Shown in pieces: positions 19,860-30,711 of a DNA stretch of 64,000 nucleotides; position 1 is the first letter of the stretch; each line of letters begins with the position of its first letter. This DNA is from Chitinophagaceae bacterium. Lineage in GTDB: Bacteria; Bacteroidota; Bacteroidia; Chitinophagales; Chitinophagaceae. The DNA lies in the NCBI GenBank assembly GCA_016721385.1, contig JADKIE010000004.1:318614-382613 (forward strand), given 5' to 3'. The position numbers were made by a program, and so were the translations under genes. Under the pieces are notes generated by a model. That model made no database searches and was not told the origin of the DNA. It saw nothing but the letters and a program-made list of their open reading frames with translations.

Positions 19860-19910
19860 CCGATTACGCTGATATCGCTGATTTAAATTCTGCGTAATTA
19901 GGGTAATCGG
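19860..19910. repeat. hutH-hutU spacer with inverted repeat and dispersed GCTGATATCGC motif
   Basis: An exact 8-bp inverted repeat (CCGATTAC at 19860-19867, GTAATCGG at 19903-19910) flanks GCTGATATCGCTGATTT. The string GCTGATATCGC recurs next to TTACGC or AACGC at 51710-51729 and 54341-54360, both intergenic. It looks like a short dispersed repeat; an attenuator between hutH and hutU is an alternative. Confidence 0.45.
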
Positions 19911-19917
19911 TGGCAAT

Positions 19918-21394
19918 TTATTTTCTTAAAAATTCTACTGCTTTCATCAAATCGGTGTGCAAAATTCTATCTTGCTCATTAAAGCTTACTTCTTTTCTAA
20001 ATGCACTTACAATTTCTTCAATTTGTGGAGATGATTGTAAGGGTCGACGAAACTCTAATGCCTGTACTGCTGTTAATAATTCTATTGCCAATACTTTTTC
20101 TACATTATCAATTACTCGTTTGCATTTTGTAGCTGCATTGGCTCCCATGCTAACATGATCTTCCTGATTATTGCTACTTGGGATACTATCTACACTGGCA
20201 GGTGTACATAATTGTTTATTTTCACTTACAATGCCTGCTGCTGTGTATTGTGGTATCATAAAACCACTGTTTAACCCCGAATTTTTACTAAAAATGGAGG
20301 CAAGCCTCTTTGGCCGCTAATTAATTGATAGGTTCTTCTTTCACTAATACTTGCCAACTCACTCATGGCAATGCACAAAAATCTAAGGTTAGCGCCAAAG
20401 GTTGTCCGTGAAAATTTCCACCGCTTACAATTAAATCATCTTCGGGAAAAATGTTTGGATTATCGGTAACAGAATTGATTTCTTTTATAAAACATCCTGC
20501 ACATAATTAACTGTGTCTTTTGTAGCGCCATGTACCTGCGGAATGCAACGGAAGCTGTAAGCATCCTGCACTTGTTGTTTTTGTGAAGCAATATTACTAC
20601 CGTTCAACAACTCACGTATTGTTGCAGCTGTATCCACCTGACCTTTGTGGCTGCGTATGGCGTGTATTTTTTCGTTGAAGGGTTCCGTTGTGCAATCAAA
20701 TGCATCTAACGAAATGCATGCAATTATATCGGCCCATTTAACAACCTATCAGCCTGTACTAAATTATACAATCCGTAAGCACTCATAAACTGTGTGCCAT
20801 TTATTAACGCAAGTCCTTCTTTACTTTTTAGTTCGATGGGTTGCCAGCTAAACTTTTTGAGTACTTCTTTTGATGGTATTTTTTTCCTTCATGCCATACT
20901 TCACCTAAGCCTAACAGTGGCAAACTTAAATGGCTAAGTGGCGCTAAATCGCCACTGGCACCTAATGAGCCTTGCGTATATATTACGGGTAATACATCGG
21001 CATTGTACATATCCATCAATCGCTTTACAGTATTTATTTGTACGCCACTATGGCCATAACTAAGCGATTTTATTTTAAGCATCAACATTAGCTTAACTAT
21101 GTCTTTTGGCACTTCTTCTCCCATTCCGCAGGCATGCGATTGTATTAAATTACTTTGTAACTGTTGTAATTGTGATTTATCAATTTTTACATTTTGCAAA
21201 AACCCAAAGCCTGTGTTAATGCCATAAAACAACTCATCGCCAGCGTCCATTTTTTTATCGAGATAATCTCTGCATGCTGTAATGCGATAATGTGCATCAA
21301 ATGTTATGGATACCTGTTGATTAAACTGCAACAGATTTTTTATTTGCTGAAAATTAGTATGTTGTTTATCTAATGGCAAGTAGTTGTAACTCAT
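19918..21394 (-). CDS. hutH: Histidine ammonia-lyase (three or more frameshifts)
   Basis: First step of histidine degradation, releasing ammonia to give urocanate. The N-terminus MSYNYLPLDKQHTNFQQIK leads to FYGINTGFGFLQNV, SHACGMGEEVP and the MIO-forming Ala-Ser-Gly in YTQGSLGASGDLAPLSHLSL (about residue 145). Beyond 20828 the frame is broken repeatedly, but the minus strand still reads LNGSNIASQKQQVQDAYSFR, CIPQVHGA, VSGGNFHGQPLALTLD, SGLNSGFMIPQYTAAG and SSNNQEDHVSMGANAATKC, ending DLMKAVEFLRK. Total length matches about 490 residues. Order and spacing suggest a hutHU operon. No hutI or hutG is in the window. Confidence 0.92.
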
Positions 21395-21481
21395 ACACCT
21401 TAATTCCTTAAAAGGAGAAATATTTGAAGTTAAAAAACGAATTTACGTTAAATTATTATACTGTTAAAAGTGCCTCTTTAG

Positions 21482-22224
21482 CTAAGTTGCAGAATCTGAT
21501 TTATGTATTTCCAGCAAATCTCTGATAACTACACTGGCAGTGGTACAACCTACAATTGCAGGCATATATGAAATAGTTCCAATTATAGATTTTTTGGGAT
21601 AGGCTTTTCGGTTACAATAATTTTTTCCTGCTCTACTCTTTCCGGACTAAATACAACTTTTACGCCTTTTTCTACACCAATTTTGTGCAAATACTTTCGT
21701 ACATATCTGGCTAAATTGCATTGATAACTTTCGGAAATGTCGGCTACTTTTATTTGAGATGGATCAACTTTGCCTCCTGCACCTAATGCACTTACTACAG
21801 GAATATTTCTTTCTACACATGCTTTAATAAACCACACTTTTGGGCTTAACGTATCAATACAATCTACTGCATAATCAAACCCTCCTTTATCTAATATTTC
21901 ATTGGTTCTTTCTTCCTTTATAAATTCATTTAAAACCGTCAATTCTATTTCAGGATTAATATCTTTTATCCTGACAGCCATAATATCTGCTTTAGACATC
22001 TTTTCGGTAGAATGCAATGCAACTATTTGCCTATTGGTATTGCTTAAGTCCACCACATCCCCATCTACAATAGTCATTTTACCAATACCTGCTCTGGCAA
22101 TCATCTCGGCGCAAATACCACCTACTCCTCCAAGCCCTACCACTAAAACATTTTTGCCCATCAGGCGATAAATGCTTTCGTCATCCAACATTAGTTGTGT
22201 ACGACTCATCCAGTATGGAATCAT
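21482..22224 (-). CDS. tcdA: tRNA threonylcarbamoyladenosine dehydratase (one frameshift)
   Basis: ThiF/MoeB/HesA-like E1 fold enzyme that cyclises t6A37 in tRNA using ATP. SRTQLMLDDESIYRLMGKNV is followed by the ATP-binding VLVVGLGGVGGICAEMIAR, DGDVVDLSNTNRQ, DYAVDCIDTLSPKV and ALGAGGKVDPSQIKVADI, all matching TcdA/CsdL. The frame stops at 21583; one more base in the A6 run of CCAAAAAATCT restores KSIIGTISYMPAIVGCTTAS and an end at 21482. The full length of about 248 residues is normal. It is followed in the same direction by hutH after 88 bp. Confidence 0.88.
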
Positions 22225-22375
22225 GCTAATTAAGAATTAAAAATTAGGAATCAGGAATTGTGAGCAAATTTATCACTAATGATGTAAAAATTCTAAAAAA
22301 CTAAACTCTATACTGTACTTTTATTATATTGAATGCCTAACAAAATATTTTTTGCAATTAAACTTAAACATCTTT

Positions 22376-23380
22376 ATGCGTAAAAAAAATAAAATTATTT
22401 TACTTATTGCTTATTGCTTATTACCTTTTGCCTCATTGGCACAAACAGTAAAATTATTGCACAGTGGCAATAAAATTAGCTTACGTGGTTTAAGTGTAGT
22501 AGATGATAAAACAATTTGGGTTAGCGGAAGTAGTGGAACAGTAGGACAATCATTAGATAGTGGTAATACCTGGAAATGGATGACTGTACAAGGTTTTGAA
22601 AAAACTGACTTTAGAGACATAGAAGCATTTGATAAAAAAACAGCTGTAATAATGGGCATTGCGTCTCCTGCATATATTTTAAAAACAAAAGACGGTGGCG
22701 AAACATGGAAAGTAGTGTACGAAAATAAAGACACTACCATGTTTTTAGATGCTATGGAGTTTTGGAACGAACAAAGCGGCATTGTAATTGGCGACCCATT
22801 AAAGGGCAAAATGTTTGTTGCCCGTACATTTGATGGTGGTAACACATGGCAACATCTGCCCTCAACTAAGTTACCCGAAGTTGCCGAGGGCGAAGCCTGC
22901 TTTGCCAGCAGCGGCACCAACATACGGAAACTAAATAAAAAAGAAGCAGTGTTTATTACAGGAGGAAAAAAATCGAGAATGTTTATACGAGATAACAAAA
23001 TTGAAATGCCTATAATTCAAGGAACTGAAACAACAGGCGCTAATTCGCTTGCTGTAAAAAACAGTAAAACAATGATTGTTGTTGGTGGTGATTTTAATAC
23101 AAAAGATAGCAGCACTAAAAATTGTATAATTACTACAGATGGCGGTAAAACATTTGCTACGCCGGCCATTCCTCCACACGGTTATAGAAGTTGTGTAGAG
23201 CATATTAAAAACGATAAATGGATTAGTTGTGGCTTAAATGGTGTAGATATTAGTACGGATAATGGCAATATATGGCAATGGATTAGCAAAGAAAGTTTTC
23301 ATGCCTGCCGGAAGCTAAAAAGGGCAAGCTGTTTTTTTAGTGGTGGTAATGGAAGAATTGGGAAGTTGATTATGGAATGA
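22376..23380 (+). CDS. Secreted YCF48/BNR-type beta-propeller protein
   Basis: The ATG at 22376 gives a signal peptide (MRKKNKIILLIAYCLLPFASLAQ). The mature protein carries BNR/Asp-box-like turns typical of YCF48-like propellers: SLDSGNTWKWM, KTKDGGETWKVV, RTFDGGNTWQHL, ITTDGGKTF and STDNGNIWQWI, each one blade. It probably is a periplasmic or surface binding scaffold; related proteins are annotated as oxidoreductases without evidence. Near 23315-23335 two compensating indels may scramble a few residues (CRK to FFSGGNGRIG). About 334 residues. Confidence 0.75.
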   Translation: MRKKNKIILLIAYCLLPFASLAQTVKLLHSGNKISLRGLSVVDDKTIWVSGSSGTVGQSLDSGNTWKWMTVQGFEKTDFRDIEAFDKKTAVIMGIASPAYILKTKDGGETWKVVYENKDTTMFLDAMEFWNEQSGIVIGDPLKGKMFVARTFDGGNTWQHLPSTKLPEVAEGEACFASSGTNIRKLNKKEAVFITGGKKSRMFIRDNKIEMPIIQGTETTGANSLAVKNSKTMIVVGGDFNTKDSSTKNCIITTDGGKTFATPAIPPHGYRSCVEHIKNDKWISCGLNGVDISTDNGNIWQWISKESFHACRKLKRASCFFSGGNGRIGKLIME

Positions 23381-23542
23381 TGATGTGCTGATACTTAAAT
23401 TGGATATAATTTGCTTTTGAAGCATTTAAGTACAAATAGGAACGGATAATTTCCAAGAAAATCCATAGCATCAACAAGAGTGAAACTAATAAAAATGGAT
23501 AACTGTAATATACAATTATCCATTATCAATTCATTTCATATC

Positions 23543-24802
23543 TTATTTTAAAAACTCTGCCCTCTTTTTATATTCTAACGCTTTAGCAGCATTCCCTTTA
23601 AAATTATACATATCTTCCATAATGCTTAATGCATTTTTGTAATCAGCCTTTTCCCTTGCTTTGTACGTAGTAAGCTTGGCAAATTCTGAAGCAGCGGCAT
23701 CTGCGTATTTAATACATTCATCTGCTCCTTTTGTAATTAAAGCTTTTTGATCGGCTTTGGCTTTAATATCAGCTGGTTTAGTGCCTTTAATTTTTGCAAT
23801 CGTCTCTTGCATGTCGTAAACATTGTTATAAAGGCTACGAGCCATTAGCAAATTAGCATCGGCACTACCTTTAATTGCTATAGCATTTTTTATTGCAGTA
23901 GCAATTTTAGGTTTATTTGCTTCATAATCTGCTGGTCTTGGGTCTCCAACATAATTGTAGTTAAACAGCTCTACTGCGTAGTTATAAGCCAACGCATAGT
24001 TATTAGGGTTTTTAGGTAATAACTCTTCATATTTAGCAAACAAAGCAACCTTATCTTTTTTATCAATTTGATCAATTTCCAAATCAATCCAATACGGATC
24101 GGCAGGATAAAAAGATTTTGCCTTTGATATAATTGCATCATAAGCCGTTTTATTTTTTGCTGCCAAATATTTTTCTGCCAAATATTGATACATTTCTAAA
24201 TGATCTGGTCCTTGCAAATTTATATCTGCTAATTTTTGATAGTAAGGCAGTGCTAAGTCATGCCTTTCTGCCAACCTTGCTGCCAAAGCTGTATTTTGTA
24301 TTAGAGAAGTATCTACTGCACTAAATTTAAACCCATTATACTCATACCCTTTTTGTTTGATATAATCTTCAATAGAGCTGGCACTTTTAAAGCTTTCATA
24401 GGCAGCCATATAATCCTTCGCATTATACAATTTTGCAGCCTGATCAAAAAAACCATTATACAAATCAAATAATCTTACGTTGTTTTCTAAAACCATATAA
24501 ACATTTTTTGCATCTAACTGTTGATATTTCTTTAATGCTTCAAATGCTTCCCATTTACAGTTAGTACATAAATTTTTAGTTTCGTCTTTTTTTGACACCT
24601 CATTATAAATTACCCCTTTGTAAAACCATCCATCTGCTTTTGCAGCATTTTTAGAATCGGCCATATATTTATCAATGGCTGTTTTAGCACCGGCATAATC
24701 GTTTTTATCAATAAATTTCTTAACATCATCCAAACTTTGTGCAAATAACATATTGCCACTTATTGCAAATGCAATAAAAAATAAAACTTTTTCATTTATC
24801 AT
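23543..24802 (-). CDS. Secreted TPR-like helical-repeat protein
   Basis: About 419 residues. The N-terminus MINEKVLFFIAFAISGNMLF looks like an export signal; a more usual MKKVLFF start would appear if the A5 run near 24790 were A6. The mature part is all-helical with repeated Ala/Tyr-rich pairs: AKADGWFYKGVIYNEVSK, LALPYYQKLADINLQGPDHL, LEMYQYLAEKYLAAKNKTA, consistent with divergent tetratricopeptide repeats. A CTNCKWEAFEAL motif holds the only Cys pair. Function unknown. It converges on the YCF48-like gene. Confidence 0.7.
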   Translation of the reverse strand: MINEKVLFFIAFAISGNMLFAQSLDDVKKFIDKNDYAGAKTAIDKYMADSKNAAKADGWFYKGVIYNEVSKKDETKNLCTNCKWEAFEALKKYQQLDAKNVYMVLENNVRLFDLYNGFFDQAAKLYNAKDYMAAYESFKSASSIEDYIKQKGYEYNGFKFSAVDTSLIQNTALAARLAERHDLALPYYQKLADINLQGPDHLEMYQYLAEKYLAAKNKTAYDAIISKAKSFYPADPYWIDLEIDQIDKKDKVALFAKYEELLPKNPNNYALAYNYAVELFNYNYVGDPRPADYEANKPKIATAIKNAIAIKGSADANLLMARSLYNNVYDMQETIAKIKGTKPADIKAKADQKALITKGADECIKYADAAASEFAKLTTYKAREKADYKNALSIMEDMYNFKGNAAKALEYKKRAEFLK

Positions 24803-24962
24803 TTTTTTTAATAGTTAAAGATATTAGTTATCTTAAATATCCAGATGAAATTCATCCTCTTTTTCATAAACCATGCCATACTTTTGTAAAAAAGTTGGTA
24901 TTAGCTTTAACAGTAATTTATCAGTTAAAAAAGATGCTTAATTTACATCCTAATTTATTTAG

Positions 24963-26902
24963 TTGATTACACAAAATACCATGCAACAAATTCTTAGCCG
25001 AATAGATATTGTGGAAATTGTAGGCTCGTTTGTAAAACTTAAAAAAAGAGGCACAAACTACCTTGGCTTATGCCCTTTTCACAACGAAAAGTCGCCTTCC
25101 TTTACCGTATCTCCCTCTAAAGAAATTTACAAATGCTTTGGCTGCGGCAGAAGTGGCAATAGCGTAAGCTTTTTAATGGAGGCCGAAAAGTACAGCTACA
25201 CGGAGGCTTTACGTTGGCTTGCAAATAAATATAATGTAGAAATTGAGGAAACCGAAACCAGTCCTGAATACAAACAACAACAACAAGTTGCCGATAGTCT
25301 TTACATCATTAATAATTTTGCTCAAAAATTCTTTTCATCCTATTTACTTGAAAGCGATGAAGGTAAAGATATTGGCCTTAGTTATTTAAAAGAAAGAGGT
25401 TTTAGGGAAGATACTATTAAAAATTTCAGCTTGGTTTTAACCCTGAAGCCCGGGATGGTTTTACAAAAGCAGCTTTGGCTGCACAGTACAATCAGGAGTT
25501 TTTAGTAAAAAGCGGATTAGTAAACAACCGGGATGGAAATTTGTACGATAATTACCGGGGACGTATCATTTTTCCGATACATAACCAAAGTGGCAAAGTA
25601 CTGGGCTTTGGGGCTCGTATTATTAAAAGCAACGATAGAGCGCCTAAATATATTAATACCCCCGAAAACGAAATTTATGTAAAAAGTAAAGTTCTTTACG
25701 GCTCATATTTTGCCCGTATGGCCATTGATAAGGCCGACGAATGTTTATTGGTTGAAGGATATACAGATGTTATAAGCCTGCATCAGGCAGGTATAGAAAA
25801 CGTTGTAGCCAGCGGCGGCACATCGCTTACACCAGATCAGTTAAGGTTAATAAAGAAATACACCAACAATCTTACCATTGTTTATGATGGCGATAGTGCA
25901 GGTATAAAAGCCGCCATACGTGGGCTAGATTTAGCTTTGGAAGAAAGCCTAAATGTAAATCTGGTACTAATACCCGATGGAGATGATCCGGATAGTTATG
26001 TAAACAAAGTAGGCACTGCAGCCTTCACCGGTTTTGTTGCTCAAAATAAAAAAGATGTAATTCTTTTTCAGTTAGATATTGCATTAAAAGATGCAGGTAA
26101 CGATACAAATAAAAAATCGGCGATTGTAAACCATATTGCCGAAACTATTTCTAAAATTAATAAAACAGAAGATTTTACCAAGCAGCAGGATTATATAAAA
26201 AAATGTGCCGAAATTTTAAAGATTGAAGAAAGTGGGCTGCATGCTTTGGTTAATAAATTTATACGGGAAAAAGTTTATAAAGAAGAAAATAAAACTAACA
26301 GGCCAACAGAATTTACTGCTAATGAAGGTGATGCAGCATTTACTGATAACGATGATGCTTCGCTTTTATTTAGTAAAGACGAAATGCATGAAAGAGCAAT
26401 GGTACGAAGCCTTTTAGAGTTTGGATTAAGAGATTGGAATGAAAATGAAAAAGTGGCCGAATATGTTTTTAATGAAATAGACGAAAACCAGTTGAACGAA
26501 CTTATTGATAACAAAATGCTGGTGCAAATAGTTAAAACGTACAAAGCTTGGTACAATGCAGGAATAGAACCTACCAGTAAGAATTTTTTGTATCACGATG
26601 ATGCTGAAATAAGTTCACTGGCGGTGAGTATTATGGATTTTTCGTACGAAATAAGCCCAAATTGGTCGGCACATTTTGAAGGGCATATACCAACCCGGGA
26701 AGAATTATACAAAGAAGAAGTTTTTAGTACGCTCAACTATTTAAAACTGCGTAAAATAAAAAGACTGATTGATGAAAACCAACGAGACATGGAAAAAAGC
26801 ACATCTTCCGATGAGCAGCTCATTCTTTTGCAAACGCATCAACATTTAAAACAAATGGAAATGGAATTAACCAAACAATTGGGTACTGTAATTGTGCGAT
26901 AA
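24963..26902 (+). CDS. dnaG: DNA primase (one frameshift)
   Basis: Primase for lagging-strand synthesis. The likely start is TTG at 24963, because Bacteroidota DnaG proteins begin MISQ-like and here the codons give ITQNTMQQILSRIDIVEIV; an ATG at 24981 is the alternative. The CHC2 zinc motif has C37, H40, C58 and C61 (LCPFHNEKSPSF then YKCFGCG). A missing G near 25434 breaks the frame at NFSL; correcting it gives GFNPEARDGFTKAALAAQYN. The Toprim domain follows: CLLVEGYTDVISLHQAG, ASGGTSLT and VYDGDSAGIKAA. The C-terminus is the divergent helicase-binding domain. About 647 residues. Confidence 0.93.
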
Positions 26903-26906
26903 TCTG

Positions 26907-27565
26907 TTACTTTTGGTTATGCGTTTTTTTACCTTCTGCTAATTTTTCTATAGTATTTAACAGGCGCTTTTGCTTGGTTTCTTCTTTTTTGGCGCTTAAA
27001 ATCCACTCAACATACTCTCTTTTATGGCTAAATGACAAAGTATTGTAATTAGCCAAAGCAACTTTATTTTTGTTTAACAAAGCTTGCAATTCTGCAGGCG
27101 TTTCAATGGTTCTGTTGGTATAATCTACGCCGGGTGCAGGATTGGCACTTGAAAAATTCTCTTTTTAGTATCAATACTTTCGGGCCTTTTTACTCTAATT
27201 GCCGTCCATACACTATCCATAGCTATAGAGCGTACGGTTTCAAAGCCGTGTTTTGAAACACAATCCCAATTAGCATCTCTGCTTAAATCGCTGGCAATTT
27301 TTGAGGTTAGTTTTGGGTAGGCAATCCAAAATTTAGCGTCGGTATTCAATGCCGGAATAACATCTGCTAAAATATCTTTTAATTGTTTTTGGCTTACAGC
27401 AAACACTAAGGCAAAATCTATTTTACGGCTTTTTAAAAGCGGTGTTACATTTTTGGCAAACGAAAGTTTTACAAATTGTTTTTCTATAGAGGATGGTAAT
27501 CCCTGAATGAGAAGATTTTTTTCGTCCTTTAGCTGAAGTTTTTCCAATAACGTTTGAGAAGACAT
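26907..27565 (-). CDS. YdeI/OmpD-associated family protein with DUF3052-like N-terminus (one frameshift)
   Basis: About 218 residues. The N-terminal half LLEKLQLKDEKNLLIQGLPS to SIAMDSVWTAIRVKRPESI resembles DUF3052-type domains. After a frameshift near 27140 (FQVPILHPA against NPAPGVDYTNRTIETPAE) the C-terminal half LQALLNKNKVALANYNTLSF, then HKREYVEWILSAKKEETKQK and RLLNTIEKLAEGKK, is the helical YdeI/OmpD-associated (bacteriocin-protection) domain. The molecular role is unknown. Convergent with dnaG, only 4 bp between stops. Confidence 0.75.
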
Positions 27566-27714
27566 AAGCCTACAAGCAGTTGGTTTATAAAAGAGTATAC
27601 AAAGTTAATAAATTATTACGCTATTAAAAATAGCACAACATGTTTATTCAGTAGATGGGGTTTGTTATATGTACAAATTACATATTTATTTTAATAATTC
27701 AAATAAATGAGCAC

Positions 27715-27743
27715 AAAAAACTCCACAACAAGTGGAGTTTTTT
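27715..27743. terminator. Bidirectional intrinsic terminator
   Basis: Perfect 12-bp stem AAAAAACTCCAC/GTGGAGTTTTTT around loop AACAA. It serves the minus-strand M48 peptidase gene ending at 27812 and is symmetric, so it can act both ways. Confidence 0.8.
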
Positions 27744-27811
27744 AAAAGTTTATACATAAAAATACTATCTAACAGGCCCAACCGGCTTATAATAACTCAA
27801 TGCTTCAGGCA

Positions 27812-28575
27812 TTAGTTTTGAAGCTCTCCTATCCTTCTTTCATCAGATGGGTGCGTAGCTAAAAACTCAGGTGGCTTTTGCCCGCCGCCGGCAGTACTCA
27901 TACGTTGCCAAAAAGGAATAGCTTCGTTAGGGTTATAGCCTGCCATTGCAGCAAAATTTAATCCGTAATGATCGGCCTCCAGCTCTTGCTTACGTGAGTT
28001 AGGTAATAGTACACCTACCTGTGCCGCAGGTGCAAATACGTTATTAAAAATTGAGTTTGCTTTTTGATTGCCCGATGTAAAAATATTACCGGCAATTTCA
28101 AAACCTTGGGCTATAGCAACCTGGCTAATTCTTTCGTTGCCATGGTGTGTTACTGCATGAGCAATCTCATGCCCCATTACTACCGCCAATGCAGGCTCGT
28201 TTTGGGTTATAGGCAATAAACCTGTATATACAACCACTTTACCACCCGGCATACACCATGCATTTACATCTTTAGCATCTACAAGGTTAAACTCCCATTT
28301 GTAGTTTTCCAATTCTTTAGCCAACCCTTTGGTGGTATAATAATCAGTAATAGCTTTTGAAATACGCAAACCTACCCTTTGTACCATTTCGGCATCTTTA
28401 TTAACTGTTTCGCTAAGTACTTTGTTGGTAGATAAAAAACTGCGATATTCGGTAAGTGCCTGCTCTTGCAATACACTTTCGGGAAATAATGTTAATTGCT
28501 TACGACCTGTAACAGCATTTTTACTGCAAGATGCAAGCAAACCTATTGTTGCAAACAATAAAATAACTTTTTCAT
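27812..28575 (-). CDS. M48 family metallopeptidase, lipoprotein
   Basis: Zinc peptidase of the M48 family (Ste24/BepA-like), anchored as a lipoprotein. The true start is probably the ATG at 28575; one more A in the A5 run beside it gives MKKVILLFATIGLLASCSKN with a lipobox ending in Cys. The catalytic HEXXH is in VVMGHEIAHAVTHHGNE, and the third zinc ligand lies in QELEADHYGLNFAAMAGYNP. GKVVVYTGLLPI upstream of the motif is typical of the family. Likely role: periplasmic or outer-membrane protein quality control. About 254 residues. Confidence 0.88.
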
Positions 28576-28694
28576 TTTTTTGGGTTTTAATATTAGTATA
28601 ATCAATTGGCATACCAAATTATATTTTGTTAAGTTACAAAATATAAATTATTGTTAAGTCGTATTTTTAATTGATAAGGTTGTACAACAAAAAG

Positions 28695-29348
28695 TTAATC
28701 ATGCTTACGGCGTTCTCTTCTTCTATCTCTGTATTTTAAGATAGGTACTCTTGTTTCGATACCACGTAAAATGCGGCTTATATTTTTTTGATGTGTTACA
28801 ATTACTAAAATGGCTACCAGCAAGGCAAATATCCTGTACATTAATTCATGCTCATTCCAAATCCAAAGTACACTTATTGGCAACATTACCGCACCTAATA
28901 TGGAGCTTAATGAAACATATCTGGTAAGATAAAGAACCAGTAAAAACACTCCTACACAAGTTATGGCAACTACCGGTTGCACAGCCAATATCATCCCAAA
29001 TAAAGTAGCAACGCCTTTGCCTCCTTTAAAATTGGCAAAAATGGGAAATATGTGCCCAATAACTGCTGATAAGCCCAACCCAATCATAAAATTGGTTCTT
29101 TCTAATTCGTTACTTAAATAAAATGGAAGAAAATTATACAAGGCAACAGCAGCCATCCCTTTTAAAATATCAAAAATCATTACAATGGTACCATACTTTT
29201 TGCCTAATACCCTAAACGTATTGGTGGCTCCCATGTTACCACTGCCGTAGTCACGAATATCTATACCAAAGTATTTTTTGCTGATAATTAATGCTGTAGG
29301 AATTGAGCCAATCAGGTATGCCAGTATGATAAGCGCTACTTCTTTCAT
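28695..29348 (-). CDS. plsY: Glycerol-3-phosphate acyltransferase PlsY
   Basis: Integral membrane acyltransferase transferring acyl groups from acyl-phosphate to sn-glycerol 3-phosphate, the first step of phospholipid synthesis. Intact, 217 residues, five or more membrane helices. Family motifs are present: motif 1 in IGSIPTALIISKKYFGIDIR and GSGNMGATNTFRVLG, motif 2 in GHIFPIFANFKGGKGVATLFG, motif 3 as VTHQKNISRILRGIE. The basic tail RDRRRERRKHD is cytoplasmic. It lies 83 bp downstream of prmA on the same strand. Confidence 0.95.
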   Translation of the reverse strand: MKEVALIILAYLIGSIPTALIISKKYFGIDIRDYGSGNMGATNTFRVLGKKYGTIVMIFDILKGMAAVALYNFLPFYLSNELERTNFMIGLGLSAVIGHIFPIFANFKGGKGVATLFGMILAVQPVVAITCVGVFLLVLYLTRYVSLSSILGAVMLPISVLWIWNEHELMYRIFALLVAILVIVTHQKNISRILRGIETRVPILKYRDRRRERRKHD

Positions 29349-29431
29349 CCGTTTTCCTTAGTTGAGTTGAAACACAAAGATACTACTTTATTAAAAAAAT
29401 AACGTTAATTTAATAAACAAACACATGTAGA

Positions 29432-30250
29432 TTATGCACTATATATGCACCGTAAACATACCCAATCGCCTTTTTGTAGCTGATTGATAATGCTAATGTT
29501 ATGCATTGTAAGTGCAGCCTGCATTTGCGGAACATCTGTACCAAAAAAGCCACTTAAAATTATAGTTGCATTCGGCTTGCAAATCTTTGCTATACTGCCT
29601 GCCGAGGCTGTTAAAACGTTTAAGTTAATATTAGCCAAAACTATATCGTACTGCTTTGCCGTGTCAATACTATTGGCTAATGCAATTGAAATATCAGTAC
29701 AATTATTGGCCTGTATATTCTCTTTAGCGTTATCAATACTCCATTCGTCGTTATCAATTGCATCAATAATTGTAGCGCCCATTTTATAGGAAAGAATAGC
29801 CAGCAAACCTGTACCTGTGCCAAAATCAAAAACAGATTTTTCGTTAAAATCCAACTTACTCATTTGTTGCATTACCAAAAATGTGGTGGCATGGTGGCCG
29901 GTGCCAAAACTCATTTTGGGTGTAATAATAATTTCGTGTTTTACATTCGTAATTGGTTGATGAAAAGATGCTCTTACAGCTGCAAAATCATCTACTATAA
30001 CCGGTTCAAAACTACTCTCCCATTGTGCATTCCAGTTTTGTTGTGCAATAAGCTTTTGTTGGTATTGTAAAGGAATGGTGTTAATTATTTCATCTAAATC
30101 AGCTTGTACAAACTCTTCTTCTTTTATAAATGCTTTTAGTTGTTCGTCTTCTTCTTCAAAACCCTCAAAACCGGCATTGGCAAGCAAAGCCGTTAAAAGT
30201 TCGTTTTGCTCGGCAGACGTTTTTTGGAAACAAATTTGAATATAGTTCAT
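29432..30250 (-). CDS. prmA: Ribosomal protein L11 methyltransferase
   Basis: SAM-dependent methyltransferase that modifies ribosomal protein L11. The start is the ATG at 30250 (MNYIQICFQKTSAEQNELLT); the frame extends 60 bp further upstream but that would overlap the next gene. NWNAQWESSFEPVIVDDFAA and TPKMSFGTGHHATTFLVMQQ are the PrmA-specific blocks; SAM binding is FDFGTGTGLLAILSYKMGA, and the NPPF-equivalent motif is VLANINLNVL. 272 residues. It lies 17 bp after the DUF6941 gene and 83 bp before plsY, so a small operon is likely. Confidence 0.95.
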   Translation of the reverse strand: MNYIQICFQKTSAEQNELLTALLANAGFEGFEEEDEQLKAFIKEEEFVQADLDEIINTIPLQYQQKLIAQQNWNAQWESSFEPVIVDDFAAVRASFHQPITNVKHEIIITPKMSFGTGHHATTFLVMQQMSKLDFNEKSVFDFGTGTGLLAILSYKMGATIIDAIDNDEWSIDNAKENIQANNCTDISIALANSIDTAKQYDIVLANINLNVLTASAGSIAKICKPNATIILSGFFGTDVPQMQAALTMHNISIINQLQKGDWVCLRCIYSA

Positions 30251-30267
30251 ACCATTAAATAATATTT

Positions 30268-30660
30268 TTACGCAACTTGATTTAGGAATAAAGGCAATCC
30301 GCTTTTCCAATCGCCATCAATATAAATTTCAAAAGAATACCTGCCGGGTTTTGTAAATTGAAGCTGATTAAAATTAACCACAAAGTTTATAGTAATTAAT
30401 TGCCCGGTTGGCGGAGCTTGTATGTTAATATTGCCTTCAATTGGTTTAATTACTTCTTTGCCGTCAGTATCTATAAGCCGTAATTTAATAGTGTGCTCTC
30501 CTGCTTCTTTTGCCGAAAAACGTAAGCGGCAAGCAACAGTACAAGCCGGATGTTGTGCAGGGAATTGTTTAGCATTTATACTGTCGAAAGTGCCCACAAT
30601 GGTAAGCTTAGATTGGTTATCCTGTGCAAAATCGCAAAGGGTAAAGATTTCTATTTCCAT
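30268..30660 (-). CDS. DUF6941 family protein
   Basis: 130 residues, no signal peptide. It begins MEIEIFTLCDFAQDNQSKLT and contains VGTFDSINAKQFPAQHP, a pattern of the DUF6941 family, followed by a beta-sandwich-like run (HTIKLRLIDTDGKEV; ITINFVVNFNQLQFTKPGRY; FEIYIDGDWKSGLPLFLNQ). Function unknown. It is the first gene of a likely DUF6941-prmA-plsY transcript. Confidence 0.75.
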   Translation of the reverse strand: MEIEIFTLCDFAQDNQSKLTIVGTFDSINAKQFPAQHPACTVACRLRFSAKEAGEHTIKLRLIDTDGKEVIKPIEGNINIQAPPTGQLITINFVVNFNQLQFTKPGRYSFEIYIDGDWKSGLPLFLNQVA

Positions 30661-30711
30661 AAAATTATTTTTAAAGTTAAGATGCTGAATAATAAAGTTG
30701 TATCTAAAAAA

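Noticed and set aside
18136..22224. Complete hut operon including hutI and hutG
   Set aside because: Only hutH and hutU are present; the ureohydrolase at the left edge has arginase-type motifs and is far away.
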